NCBI GenBank assembly: GCA_009360345.1
Contig: SPDP01000008.1
Span: 51,593-115,592 of the forward strand
Length of the DNA stretch: 64,000 nt
Direction of reading: 5' to 3'
From: Alcaligenaceae bacterium SAGV5
Lineage (GTDB): Bacteria > Pseudomonadota > Gammaproteobacteria > Burkholderiales > Burkholderiaceae_B
The translations under genes were made by a program, and so were the position numbers. Of the stretch, positions 18,187 through 25,633 are shown in pieces (position 1 is the stretch's first letter; each line of letters begins with the position of its first letter). The notes beneath the pieces are model-generated. The model saw nothing but the letters and a program-made list of their open reading frames with translations. It was not told the origin of the DNA and ran no database searches.

Positions 18187-18205
18187 AATAGGAATTATTG
18201 TCATT
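18187..18205 (-). promoter_or_regulatory. weak Fur-box-like site before fbpA
   Basis: AT-rich stretch in the fbpB-fbpA gap, reading AATGACAATAATTCCTATT on the minus strand. About 11 of 19 positions agree with the classical Fur box, with one good hexamer (AATAAT). Iron control of fbpA is expected for the family, but this match alone is weak. Confidence 0.25.
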
Positions 18206-18227
18206 CCCATCTTTCTCGTCAAATATT

Positions 18228-19853
18228 TCAGCTTTTTGTAAGCTCATCCCGTCGGGAAATGGCTCGCGCCAGCATGATCACGGGCAAGAGGCCGGCCAGT
18301 ACGATCGTCAGGGCGGGGATGGCGGCCTCCCCCAGCCGCTCGTCCGAGGCCAGGTGGTCGGTGATGACGGCCAGCGTGTCGAAGTTGAACGGCCGCAGGA
18401 CCAGGGTCGCGGGCAGTTCCTTCATCACGTCCACGAACACCAGCAAGGCGGCGGTCAGCAGGCTGCGCCGCAGGAGCGGCTGATGCACCCGCGTCAGCAG
18501 TTCCCAGGTCCCCGCCCCCAGGCTGCGCGCGCTGGCATCCAGCGACGGCGTGATCTTGGCCAGCCCCGCTTCCGTCGTTTGCAGCGCCACCGCCAGGAAC
18601 CGGACCAGGTAGGCGTAGACCAGCAGCGTCAGGGTGCCGGTCAGCGTGCCCTGGAACGACCATCCCCACGCCTCCAGCCAGCCGTCCAGCGCGCCCACCA
18701 GGATCAGGAGGCCCACCGCCAGTACCGCGCCGGGCACCGCGTAGCCCATGCCGGCCACGCTATTGGCCGCGCGCACCAGCCTGCCGGGCGCCAGCCGGGC
18801 GGCGTAGGCCAGCCCGAGCGCCAGCGCCACGGCCAGCACCGAAGTCGTGGCCGCCAACTGCAAGGTGTTGCCCAGCCACATGGCGTAGCGGCCCCAGTCG
18901 ATGACGTGGATATCCTGGGCGGCGAAGCGCAGCATGATGGCCACGGGCAGCAGGAACCCCAGCGCAAGTGGCACGAGGCACACCAGATTGGCCCAGACCG
19001 CCTGGCGGCCCGACAGCCTGCGCGGCGCCTGTCCCTGGCGCTGGGTGCCCGCGTGGAAGCGCAGGCGGGTCCGGCTGCGGCGTTCCAGCCAGACCAGCAC
19101 GAACACGAATGCCAGCAGGGCCGAGGCCAGTTGCGCGGCGGCGATGCGGTCCCCCATGGACAGCCAGGCCCGGTAGATGCCGGTGGTGAAGGTCTGCACG
19201 CCGAAGTAGGACACCGCGCCATAGTCGGCCAGCGTCTCCATCAGCACCAGCGTGATGCCGGCCACCGCGGCGGGCCGCGCCAGCGGCAGCACCACCGCGA
19301 AGAACGCCCGCGCCGGGCCGCAACCCAGCGTGCGCGCGGCCTCGGTCAGGCGCGGACTGCGCTCGAGGAAGGCGGTGCGCGTCAGCAGGTAGACGTAGGG
19401 ATAAAAGGCGAAGATAAAGACCAGCGCGGCGCCGTACCACGACCGGATGGCCGGGAACCACGGCAGCCGGGGCTGCCCGGTCAGGTCCCGCAGCAGGGTC
19501 TGCACCGGCCCCGAGAACTGGAAGAAATCGGTGAAAGCGTAGGCCATGACATAGGTGGGCATGGCCAGCGGCAGGATCAACGCCCATTCGTAGATCCGGC
19601 GGCCGGGGAAGTCGTGGGCGGCCACGGTCCACGCCGTCGCGATGCCGATCACCGCGGCGCCGATGCCCACCGCCGCCATCAACAGCAGCGACGTTCCCGC
19701 ATATCCCGGCAGCACGGTACCGGCCAGGTGGGACAGGATGTCTCGGGAGTCGGCGTTGACGACGAAGGTGGACGGCAGCAGGCCCAGTATGGGAATGGCG
19801 ATGAACAACGCCACGGCCAGGGTGGGCCAGGCAAGTGCTGCGCGTCGATGCAT
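18228..19853 (-). CDS. fbpB: iron(III) ABC transporter permease, fused double domain
   Basis: A 541-aa inner-membrane permease with two homologous halves of about six membrane segments each, as in FbpB/SfuB. Visible features include ALILPLAMPTYVMAYAFTDF in the first half and VAGMGYAVPGAVLAVGLLIL in the second, each followed by the cytoplasmic EAA-type loop (RTLGCGPARAFFAVVLPLA; ARSLGAGTWELLTRVHQPLL). The start is taken at ATG 19853 (MHRRAALAW); a GTG at 19898 would add 15 residues. It precedes fbpA, and the divergent gene beyond it is accessory rather than fbpC. Confidence 0.93.
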   Translation of the reverse strand: MHRRAALAWPTLAVALFIAIPILGLLPSTFVVNADSRDILSHLAGTVLPGYAGTSLLLMAAVGIGAAVIGIATAWTVAAHDFPGRRIYEWALILPLAMPTYVMAYAFTDFFQFSGPVQTLLRDLTGQPRLPWFPAIRSWYGAALVFIFAFYPYVYLLTRTAFLERSPRLTEAARTLGCGPARAFFAVVLPLARPAAVAGITLVLMETLADYGAVSYFGVQTFTTGIYRAWLSMGDRIAAAQLASALLAFVFVLVWLERRSRTRLRFHAGTQRQGQAPRRLSGRQAVWANLVCLVPLALGFLLPVAIMLRFAAQDIHVIDWGRYAMWLGNTLQLAATTSVLAVALALGLAYAARLAPGRLVRAANSVAGMGYAVPGAVLAVGLLILVGALDGWLEAWGWSFQGTLTGTLTLLVYAYLVRFLAVALQTTEAGLAKITPSLDASARSLGAGTWELLTRVHQPLLRRSLLTAALLVFVDVMKELPATLVLRPFNFDTLAVITDHLASDERLGEAAIPALTIVLAGLLPVIMLARAISRRDELTKS

Positions 19854-19985
19854 GAGGAACCGGTGGGGGGAAGGGAAACGTGGCGCCGCCTTTTTCACCG
19901 GCGGCCGGCATCAAGTCGCTGATTATATTGGGCGCCCCCGGGGAACGCCAAAGGCCCTGCCCGGCCCGGCGCCCCGGAGGATGGT

Positions 19986-20013
19986 GGAACTCCGGCATGG
20001 CCACTTCCACCCA
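19986..20013 (+). promoter_or_regulatory. hrp-box-like promoter before the AP2-repeat protein gene
   Basis: GGAACT (19986-19991), exactly 15 nt, then CCACCCA (20007-20013); only the last base of the first element departs from GGAACC-N15/16-CCACNNA. It lies 27 nt before the GTG at 20041 with GAAGGA in between, a correct promoter/leader/start layout. This arrangement decides the start codon and ties the gene to T3SS control if HrpL is present. Confidence 0.62.
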
Positions 20014-20040
20014 TCACCAGTACCGAAGGATCGAAGAGTC

Positions 20041-23000
20041 GTGAGCTACTGGACCAGAATACCCGCCCATTTTCCATTTTCCGTGCAGGAAAACCCCGCC
20101 GACAAGCGCACGCTACGCGTGCTCGAAAGGGAGGCTGCGACGTCAGGCGGGCCGTCGACGCAGCGGAAAAAAATCGAGCGCGTCCCGAACTTTGTCAAAG
20201 AAAATCTCGACAAGGCCCATGCCATCCTGGCCCGGCTCAGGACCGGCCCCAAACCGAAAATCGAATATATCACCAACATTTTTTCCGAAGTGCAGCGGTC
20301 GAGCGGCAGGGCCCATGTCGTCGGCCAGATACTGATCGAAGACGAGGTGCCTGGCCAACGGTACGACATTGGACAATTCGCGGCCGAGGCGCAAGCCAGC
20401 CGCCATGCCAATTGCGACCGGGCGAGCGCCCTCGCCGCGCGCGAAGCGCAGCAGGCCGCGTATGGCATCAAAGACCCCGTCGTTCTCTATTGGACCGACG
20501 GGCAAGACCACAACACCGTTTTCATCGGCGATCCGCGCATGCGTAAATATGGGGAGGCCAACACGGTCGTTCTCGATGCGCATCCGGTTTTTCCCATGGC
20601 GCATACCAAGAAATTCGCCAGGTACGAAGCAACCATTCCCAGGGAAGGCGAAGAAGGTTCTGACGAAGTCGAAATATGGAATGTGAAAAAATCGAGCGCC
20701 GGCATCCGGCACCCGGATAGCACCGTCCCTCCTGTCTCCAGCGCCCAGATAACGGAATGGCTGCGCCAGGTCGGCTGGCCTTCGCGTCCCGGACAAAGCG
20801 TCGTCCGGCACTGGTACGACAACGAAATCCTGGAAACCGGACATCCTCCCAGGCGTTGGGAGCACTTGTTCAGCAGCCGGGAGCCTTCGATGCGCTATGA
20901 CGGCGGCAACGATACGCCGTCTGCCTACAATGCATTTCCGGCTGCTTTCGTCGAGCAGCGCGTCAAGGCTTTTCTGGAAATCGAGGAAACCTTCCCGGAA
21001 CCGAATGAGCGCAAACGCAAGACGGCGACCGGCTCGGGCCTGAGCCTGCGCATGCGCGACAAATTGCCCCGGACGGACGACCGCACGGTCGCCAAGCAGG
21101 AGCAAGACTCCGCGGGGAACCTGATCGAGGAAGCCCCCGTCGTCGGTGAGTTCCTGTACCCGGTGTCGACGTTGCACTCGCGCATCGTCCCCGTCAGGGG
21201 CGTGCCGCTCGTCGACATCATGGGCGACCAGGCGGTCGAAAGCATCAAGCGGATTCCCGACTTTCGCCCTGGGCGGGCACTCATGGAAATCAAAGGCCGG
21301 CAAGCCCCCCACCCAACCATCGATGATGCTTTTCCGATCAGGGCCGCCACGCATCCGGCCGCCCTGCCCGAAGAATTGCGGATGCCCGGCGCGGGCAACG
21401 AATTGCGCTGCCACCCCGATGTAGGCAAGACCGTCGGGGTGGAGTTGCCGGACGAAACCCGCGAACTGCTCCTGGAGTCCTATCCGCCCGGACGCGACGA
21501 CCCCGAGGCCTTCTTCCAGAAATGCCTGGCGGATATCCGCGGGGACTACGAGGCGGCTCGGATGGGAGCGCCGCTTCCTCAAGCGTCGAGGTGGAAATCC
21601 GTGGTGCTCGCACGCAGCCAGTGCTACACGGAGGCCCAGGTGCAAGCCTTGGTCGCCACGCAACAGCGTGGCGTCATCCCGGCCAGGCATGCTGCGCAAA
21701 ATGTCGGGGGAATGGCAATGCCATTTGCCGGCTCCCATCAGAAATCACGGACGCAAATCCGCGCCTATACATTGAGGTTTGGAACGAGCGCTTTCGAAGA
21801 TTTCGCATTGCAGGTACGAAACCCGGACAGGAAAGACGAGCACATCTACATCGCTCCGTATGGCGGGGGAAATACCGCCCAATACTTCAATGGCAGGACC
21901 CCGGATTTTCCAGAAAGCCATTTCATTACCCTCCCGGTCTGGATTTCCATCCAGAACAAATATGGCGGGACCAGCCGTTACCTGACGGCCCATGTGTTTC
22001 AACACACCGAAGTGCCCGAGGGAAAGCAAGGCTTGCTGGACTACGGGCCGGAATATTGGCCGGGCCGGGACCGTCGGGACGCCATGGGCGGGCCGACGGC
22101 ATCCGGTCCAGGCATCGGGATCAAGGAAGAAGCGCAAGATACCTGCATGAGCGATCTTCCGGACGCACCCGCTGTGCCGGCCCATCCCGGCCGTCGGACA
22201 AGGTCCTCGCGCGGCGCCTCGAGCGCGGAAAGAGTACTCGGCCTGCAATTGCGGCAAATGGCGGCGCCACGGCACGCCGTGCCGGATGGCGAAGACGATC
22301 AATCCGATAGCGCGTTGTCTTCCGTTTCGTCCGGCTTTGAAGGCATGGATGCCAGGCAACAGCCCGAGCCAGGCTACAACAAGAAATCCAACGAAGCGAT
22401 CATCTCGGGATTTCCGGTGGAAATATGGGAAGAAGCCAAGGGCAGCGCGCGGGAGCCCGGCCTGCCGACGGGAGTGGCATATCACCGCGCGACCAGCCAG
22501 GCCAATCCCAGGTATGTTGCCGGCAGGAAAATCGAAAACAAGACGGTGGCATTGGGAAGTTTTTCAGTCACGGGCGGGCGCGATGATGAAACCGCGAAAG
22601 CCATGGCGATTGCAACGATCATGCTGGTTGAAAGAAAGCATGGCGCGCTAAGAAAGAAAATCGACGACGACCAGATAGTCTCGGCCTTCCCGCCACCGGT
22701 CTGGGAAAAGGCCCAGGCCAGGGCGAAACAAGTGGGACTACCCGTTGGCGTTTCTTTCCTTAACGCCACCCGGAGCTATACCGCCTATATCAACATCGAC
22801 AAGACCCAACGCTTGCTTGCGAGTTTTTCTGCCACCAAGGATCGCAGCGATGCCAAGGCCAGGGCGATGGCCATTGCGACCAGGACGGTGGCGGAGATGG
22901 AACACGGCATCCGGAACACGGATGAGAAAACCATGGCGGGATTGCCGGATGGCGTATGGGAAGCGGCCTGGACGCGGGCGGGGCAGCCCGGGTTGCCAAC

Positions 23001-23454
23001 AGGCGTGAGCTTTCATCCCTCCACGGCCACCAAGCCTTCCCCTCAATATCAGGTTCGCCTGGGATCGAAAAGCCATGGCACCTTCTCCGTGGTCGAGGGC
23101 CGCGACGACCATACTGCCAAGGCACTGGCCATCGCTTTCAGGATGGTCGCCGAGCAAGAACACGGAGGCATGAAAAGCGACGCGCAACTCATCGCTCGGT
23201 TCCCGGATGGCGTATGGGAATGGGCCCGGGAGCAGGCGAAGAAACCGTCACTGCCGCCTGGCGTTTCTCTCGTCGAAGCAACGGGCCAGGCCCGCCGCAG
23301 ATATACCGCCTACATGAAGACAGATGGAAAGACGAAAGCCCTCGGAAGTTTTTCGGTCAAGGATGATCGAGACGATGAAACGGCGAGAGCCCTTGCCATC
23401 GCGGCGAGACGGGCCGCGGAACTGCAGAGGCAGGCAGCCAGAGCAACCCCATGA
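20041..23454 (+). CDS. candidate T3SS effector with four C-terminal AP2/ERF-like repeats
   Basis: An 1137-aa protein unlike its core neighbours. The start is taken as GTG 20041 because an hrp-box-like promoter sits at 19986-20013 and GAAGGA at 20025-20030; ATG 19981 would place that promoter inside the gene. There is no signal peptide or membrane segment. Residues 110-185 hold a possible Cys-His-Asp arrangement (HANCDRAS with C125, DGQDHNTVFIGD with H157, VVLDAHPVFP with D179) as in papain- or transglutaminase-like hydrolases. The middle (190-760) is unrecognised. Residues 784-1137 form four repeats of 86-91 residues, each with a FP-x-x-(V/I)W-x-x-A motif and then GVs/GVa ... Y-x-A/V ... lGsFsv ... 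(A/D)x-A(K/R)AxAIA, which resembles the three strands and helix of the AP2/ERF fold. Codon use is visibly richer in A/T third positions than the flanking genes. Confidence 0.6.
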   Translation: MSYWTRIPAHFPFSVQENPADKRTLRVLEREAATSGGPSTQRKKIERVPNFVKENLDKAHAILARLRTGPKPKIEYITNIFSEVQRSSGRAHVVGQILIEDEVPGQRYDIGQFAAEAQASRHANCDRASALAAREAQQAAYGIKDPVVLYWTDGQDHNTVFIGDPRMRKYGEANTVVLDAHPVFPMAHTKKFARYEATIPREGEEGSDEVEIWNVKKSSAGIRHPDSTVPPVSSAQITEWLRQVGWPSRPGQSVVRHWYDNEILETGHPPRRWEHLFSSREPSMRYDGGNDTPSAYNAFPAAFVEQRVKAFLEIEETFPEPNERKRKTATGSGLSLRMRDKLPRTDDRTVAKQEQDSAGNLIEEAPVVGEFLYPVSTLHSRIVPVRGVPLVDIMGDQAVESIKRIPDFRPGRALMEIKGRQAPHPTIDDAFPIRAATHPAALPEELRMPGAGNELRCHPDVGKTVGVELPDETRELLLESYPPGRDDPEAFFQKCLADIRGDYEAARMGAPLPQASRWKSVVLARSQCYTEAQVQALVATQQRGVIPARHAAQNVGGMAMPFAGSHQKSRTQIRAYTLRFGTSAFEDFALQVRNPDRKDEHIYIAPYGGGNTAQYFNGRTPDFPESHFITLPVWISIQNKYGGTSRYLTAHVFQHTEVPEGKQGLLDYGPEYWPGRDRRDAMGGPTASGPGIGIKEEAQDTCMSDLPDAPAVPAHPGRRTRSSRGASSAERVLGLQLRQMAAPRHAVPDGEDDQSDSALSSVSSGFEGMDARQQPEPGYNKKSNEAIISGFPVEIWEEAKGSAREPGLPTGVAYHRATSQANPRYVAGRKIENKTVALGSFSVTGGRDDETAKAMAIATIMLVERKHGALRKKIDDDQIVSAFPPPVWEKAQARAKQVGLPVGVSFLNATRSYTAYINIDKTQRLLASFSATKDRSDAKARAMAIATRTVAEMEHGIRNTDEKTMAGLPDGVWEAAWTRAGQPGLPTGVSFHPSTATKPSPQYQVRLGSKSHGTFSVVEGRDDHTAKALAIAFRMVAEQEHGGMKSDAQLIARFPDGVWEWAREQAKKPSLPPGVSLVEATGQARRRYTAYMKTDGKTKALGSFSVKDDRDDETARALAIAARRAAELQRQAARATP
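22390..23448 (+). repeat. four tandem AP2-like protein repeats
   Basis: Repeat units begin near codons 784, 875, 961 and 1047 of the preceding CDS (bases 22390, 22663, 22921 and 23179). Shared residues per unit: FP/LP-x-x-(V/I)W-E, (L/S)P-(T/V/P)-GV, a strand ending in a Phe of the type GSFSV/ASFSA/GTFSV, an R-D/S-D turn, and an AKAMAIA/AKALAIA/ARALAIA helix. DNA identity between units is low, so the duplication is old or held by selection on protein. Confidence 0.75.
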
Positions 23455-23518
23455 ATCCCTCAGGCACGAAACCGTCACCGAAGCGTTCGTGCGCATTCCG
23501 ACAACAGACAGGTCATAC

Positions 23519-24460
23519 ATGTATAACTATCCCTTGAATACCGGAGGCCCCTCGTCCGCGGGCCCGGCGTGGCGTGCCGACACGGCCGCGCCGCCAGGCG
23601 CGGGAACGCCGCCTTCCGAATCCGATCTTCCAAGCGAATGGGCACGGGCCTACGACGAAGCGTCCCGCGAGACCTACTACGTCCATACGCCCAGCGGACA
23701 TGAACAGCAGGAGCGGCCTTTCCCGCTACTGCCCGGGTGGCGGCACGCCATTCACGCGCACGGCGACCGGGAAGGCGAACTGTATTACTACAACACCATC
23801 ACCCGGGAGATCCGGGAAGCCGATCGGCGTCCCGAAGACAGCGCTGCGGCATCCCCGGCCTCCTCCATGGCCGATCTGCGCCTTGCTCTTCCGCCGACCA
23901 CCGTCCAGCCCAACAGGACCACGAATCCCCGCGGCTCCTGGCCCTGCGAGAGGATGGCCGCCCACATCCAGTCCTCTGCCCAAGACTCGATCCGGAACAA
24001 CGACGTCGAGGACGTTTGCATCCGCTTTCTGCAAACCAAGGGGAAACAGCGGATATTCGCGAATACGGCTACGCTGGAGGCCATTTACACCCTGACCCAC
24101 CTATACATGGCATGGGCTTCCAACGGCACGGGAAGCAGGGTCTTTCATGGAACGAATGCCGCGGTGAGCATGGGTTTCCTGCTTCCTCATGTGGGCGTGT
24201 CGCTCCAGATGCGCAGCATCCAGGATGAATGCCGGGAATACCTGGCGAATCGTTTCGGCCAGGACTTCCTGAACGACCTGGACGGTCTCCAGATGGACAA
24301 GAAAGGGCTGGACATGGTCATTGCGCTCTTGACGGCCAGGAATCCGGAGGTAAGCACCCTCAAGCTGGAGGAAAAGCTGAAAGAGGTGATCCAGAAAGAG
24401 GCCCCCGGCACCCGTTGGCCATCGAGGCTCATTCACCAGGTGTACGACATGGCCAGCTAG
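23519..24460 (+). CDS. candidate T3SS effector with two WW-like segments
   Basis: 313 aa, 64 nt after the preceding gene and probably co-transcribed. After a Pro/Gly/Ser-rich start, residues 37-67 (LPSEW...ETYYVHTPSG...RP) and 71-105 (LPGW...ELYYYNTITR...RRP) each follow the WW-domain pattern LP-x-x-W ... (E)YY-x-(N/H)-T ... P: first Trp (W41, W74), aromatic core (YY 53-54, YYY 89-91), Asn/His-Thr turn and closing Pro (P67, P105). The second Trp of true WW domains is absent in both, so ligand binding may differ. Residues about 140-313 are helical and unrecognised (ATLEAIYTLTHLYMAWA; LDMVIALLTARNPEVS). No signal peptide. Start ATG 23519; GTG 23489 is an in-frame alternative. Eukaryote-like modules beside an hrp-box gene suggest an injected protein, but this is inference. 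Confidence 0.55.
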   Translation: MYNYPLNTGGPSSAGPAWRADTAAPPGAGTPPSESDLPSEWARAYDEASRETYYVHTPSGHEQQERPFPLLPGWRHAIHAHGDREGELYYYNTITREIREADRRPEDSAAASPASSMADLRLALPPTTVQPNRTTNPRGSWPCERMAAHIQSSAQDSIRNNDVEDVCIRFLQTKGKQRIFANTATLEAIYTLTHLYMAWASNGTGSRVFHGTNAAVSMGFLLPHVGVSLQMRSIQDECREYLANRFGQDFLNDLDGLQMDKKGLDMVIALLTARNPEVSTLKLEEKLKEVIQKEAPGTRWPSRLIHQVYDMAS

Positions 24461-24476
24461 CGCCGCGGCATCCCGG

Positions 24477-24493
24477 CCTGCCTGGCAGGCAGG
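24477..24493. terminator. perfect hairpin after the WW-like gene
   Basis: CCTGCCTG-G-CAGGCAGG, 8-bp arms, 16 nt after the stop of the upstream gene and followed by the weak pyrimidine run CTCTTCCCCC. It likely ends the accessory operon just before the fbpC promoter (TATATT at 24507-24512). Confidence 0.5.
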
Positions 24494-24541
24494 CTCTTCC
24501 CCCTGCTATATTGGCTCCCCTCGCCTTCCCCTCCTGCCTTC

Positions 24542-25618
24542 ATGCAACATACTCGCCTGCACCTGGACCGGGTCCGACTGGGCTACCAGACGGCCGAAGG
24601 GCTGCACGTCGTCGTGAGCGATCTTTCCCTGGCCCTGGACGAGAACCGCATCGGTTGCCTGCTGGGGCCGTCGGGCTGCGGCAAGACGACGGTACTGCGG
24701 GCCATCTGCGGCTTCGAGCCGCTGCTCGCCGGACGCATCGTCGTCCATGGACACGAAGTGGCGACCCCCGCCTTCAGCGTGGTTCCCGAAAAGCGCCGCA
24801 TTGGCGTCATGTTCCAGGACTACGCCTTGTTTCCCCATCTTTCCGTGGCGGACAACATCGGCTTCGGCCTGCGGCGCGAGCCGGCCCCGGTCCGGGGTGA
24901 GCGCGTCAAGGCATTGCTGGCGCTGATCGGCCTGCCAAACGTGGGAAACAAGTATCCGCATGAGCTGTCGGGCGGCCAGCAACAGCGCGTGGCGCTGGCC
25001 CGGGCGCTGGCGCCGCGCCCTGAACTGCTGCTGCTGGACGAGCCGTTTTCCAGCCTGGATGTGGACCTGCGCGCCAGGCTGGCCGCCGAAGTGCGCGACA
25101 TCCTGAAAGAAGCCGGCGCCACCGCCATCCTGGTCACGCACGACCAGGCCGAGGCCTTTGCCATGGCTGACGAGATCGGGGTCATGCGCCACGGCGGCAT
25201 CGCGCAATGGGACAGCGCCTACAACCTCTACCATCATCCCGCCACCGCCTTCGTGGCCGGCTTCATCGGCAGCGGTGTGTTCGTGCCCGGCGAGCGGGTC
25301 GCGAGCGATCCGGATCAGGTCCGGATCGAATTGGGCGAGGTCCGGACCCGGCTGCCGATGGGCGGGGACGACGCCGCGTCCTCCGTCTCCATCCTGCTGC
25401 GTCCGGACGACATCGGCCTCGACGACAGCGGCCCGCATCGGGCCACCCTGATACGCAAGGCGTTCCGTGGCCCCGATTACCTCTATACGCTACGCCTGCC
25501 TTCAGGCCACGAGGTACTGGCCTATGTCACCCGCGAGGATGGCCATCGCGTAGGCGACGAACTGGGGATACGGCTGCGCGCGGGAAAAGTCATCGCCTTC
25601 CCGGCCTCGGCGGCATAA
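24542..25618 (+). CDS. fbpC: iron(III) ABC transporter ATP-binding protein
   Basis: A 358-aa ABC ATPase with all motifs: Walker A GPSGCGKTT (residues 42-50), Q-loop MFQDYALFPHLS, signature LSGGQQQR, Walker B LLLLDEPFSSLD and H-loop LVTHDQAEAF, followed by a C-terminal TOBE-like domain of about 110 residues. The FbpC/CysA-like layout and proximity to fbpBA make it their energising subunit. In this genome it is divergent from fbpB and separated from it by the 4.6-kb accessory insert. The TATATT at 24507 and ATG 24542 give a short leader. Confidence 0.93.
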   Translation: MQHTRLHLDRVRLGYQTAEGLHVVVSDLSLALDENRIGCLLGPSGCGKTTVLRAICGFEPLLAGRIVVHGHEVATPAFSVVPEKRRIGVMFQDYALFPHLSVADNIGFGLRREPAPVRGERVKALLALIGLPNVGNKYPHELSGGQQQRVALARALAPRPELLLLDEPFSSLDVDLRARLAAEVRDILKEAGATAILVTHDQAEAFAMADEIGVMRHGGIAQWDSAYNLYHHPATAFVAGFIGSGVFVPGERVASDPDQVRIELGEVRTRLPMGGDDAASSVSILLRPDDIGLDDSGPHRATLIRKAFRGPDYLYTLRLPSGHEVLAYVTREDGHRVGDELGIRLRAGKVIAFPASAA

Positions 25619-25633
25619 CGCGCCGCCGGCCTT

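Noticed and set aside
19856..19890. GGAACC at 19856-19861 as an hrp box
   Set aside because: No CCACNNA-like element at 15-17 nt downstream; the site at 19986-20013 fits far better.
19642..20040. 5' extension of the AP2-repeat gene to ATG 19642 or 19981
   Set aside because: The extension is antisense to fbpB and contains the hrp-box-like promoter; GTG 20041 has a suitable leader and GAAGGA.
23418..23445. GGAACT near the end of the AP2-repeat gene as a promoter for the WW-like gene
   Set aside because: The following -10 candidate (CCAGAGC at 14 nt) fails both in spacing and sequence; the gene is probably co-transcribed from the upstream promoter.
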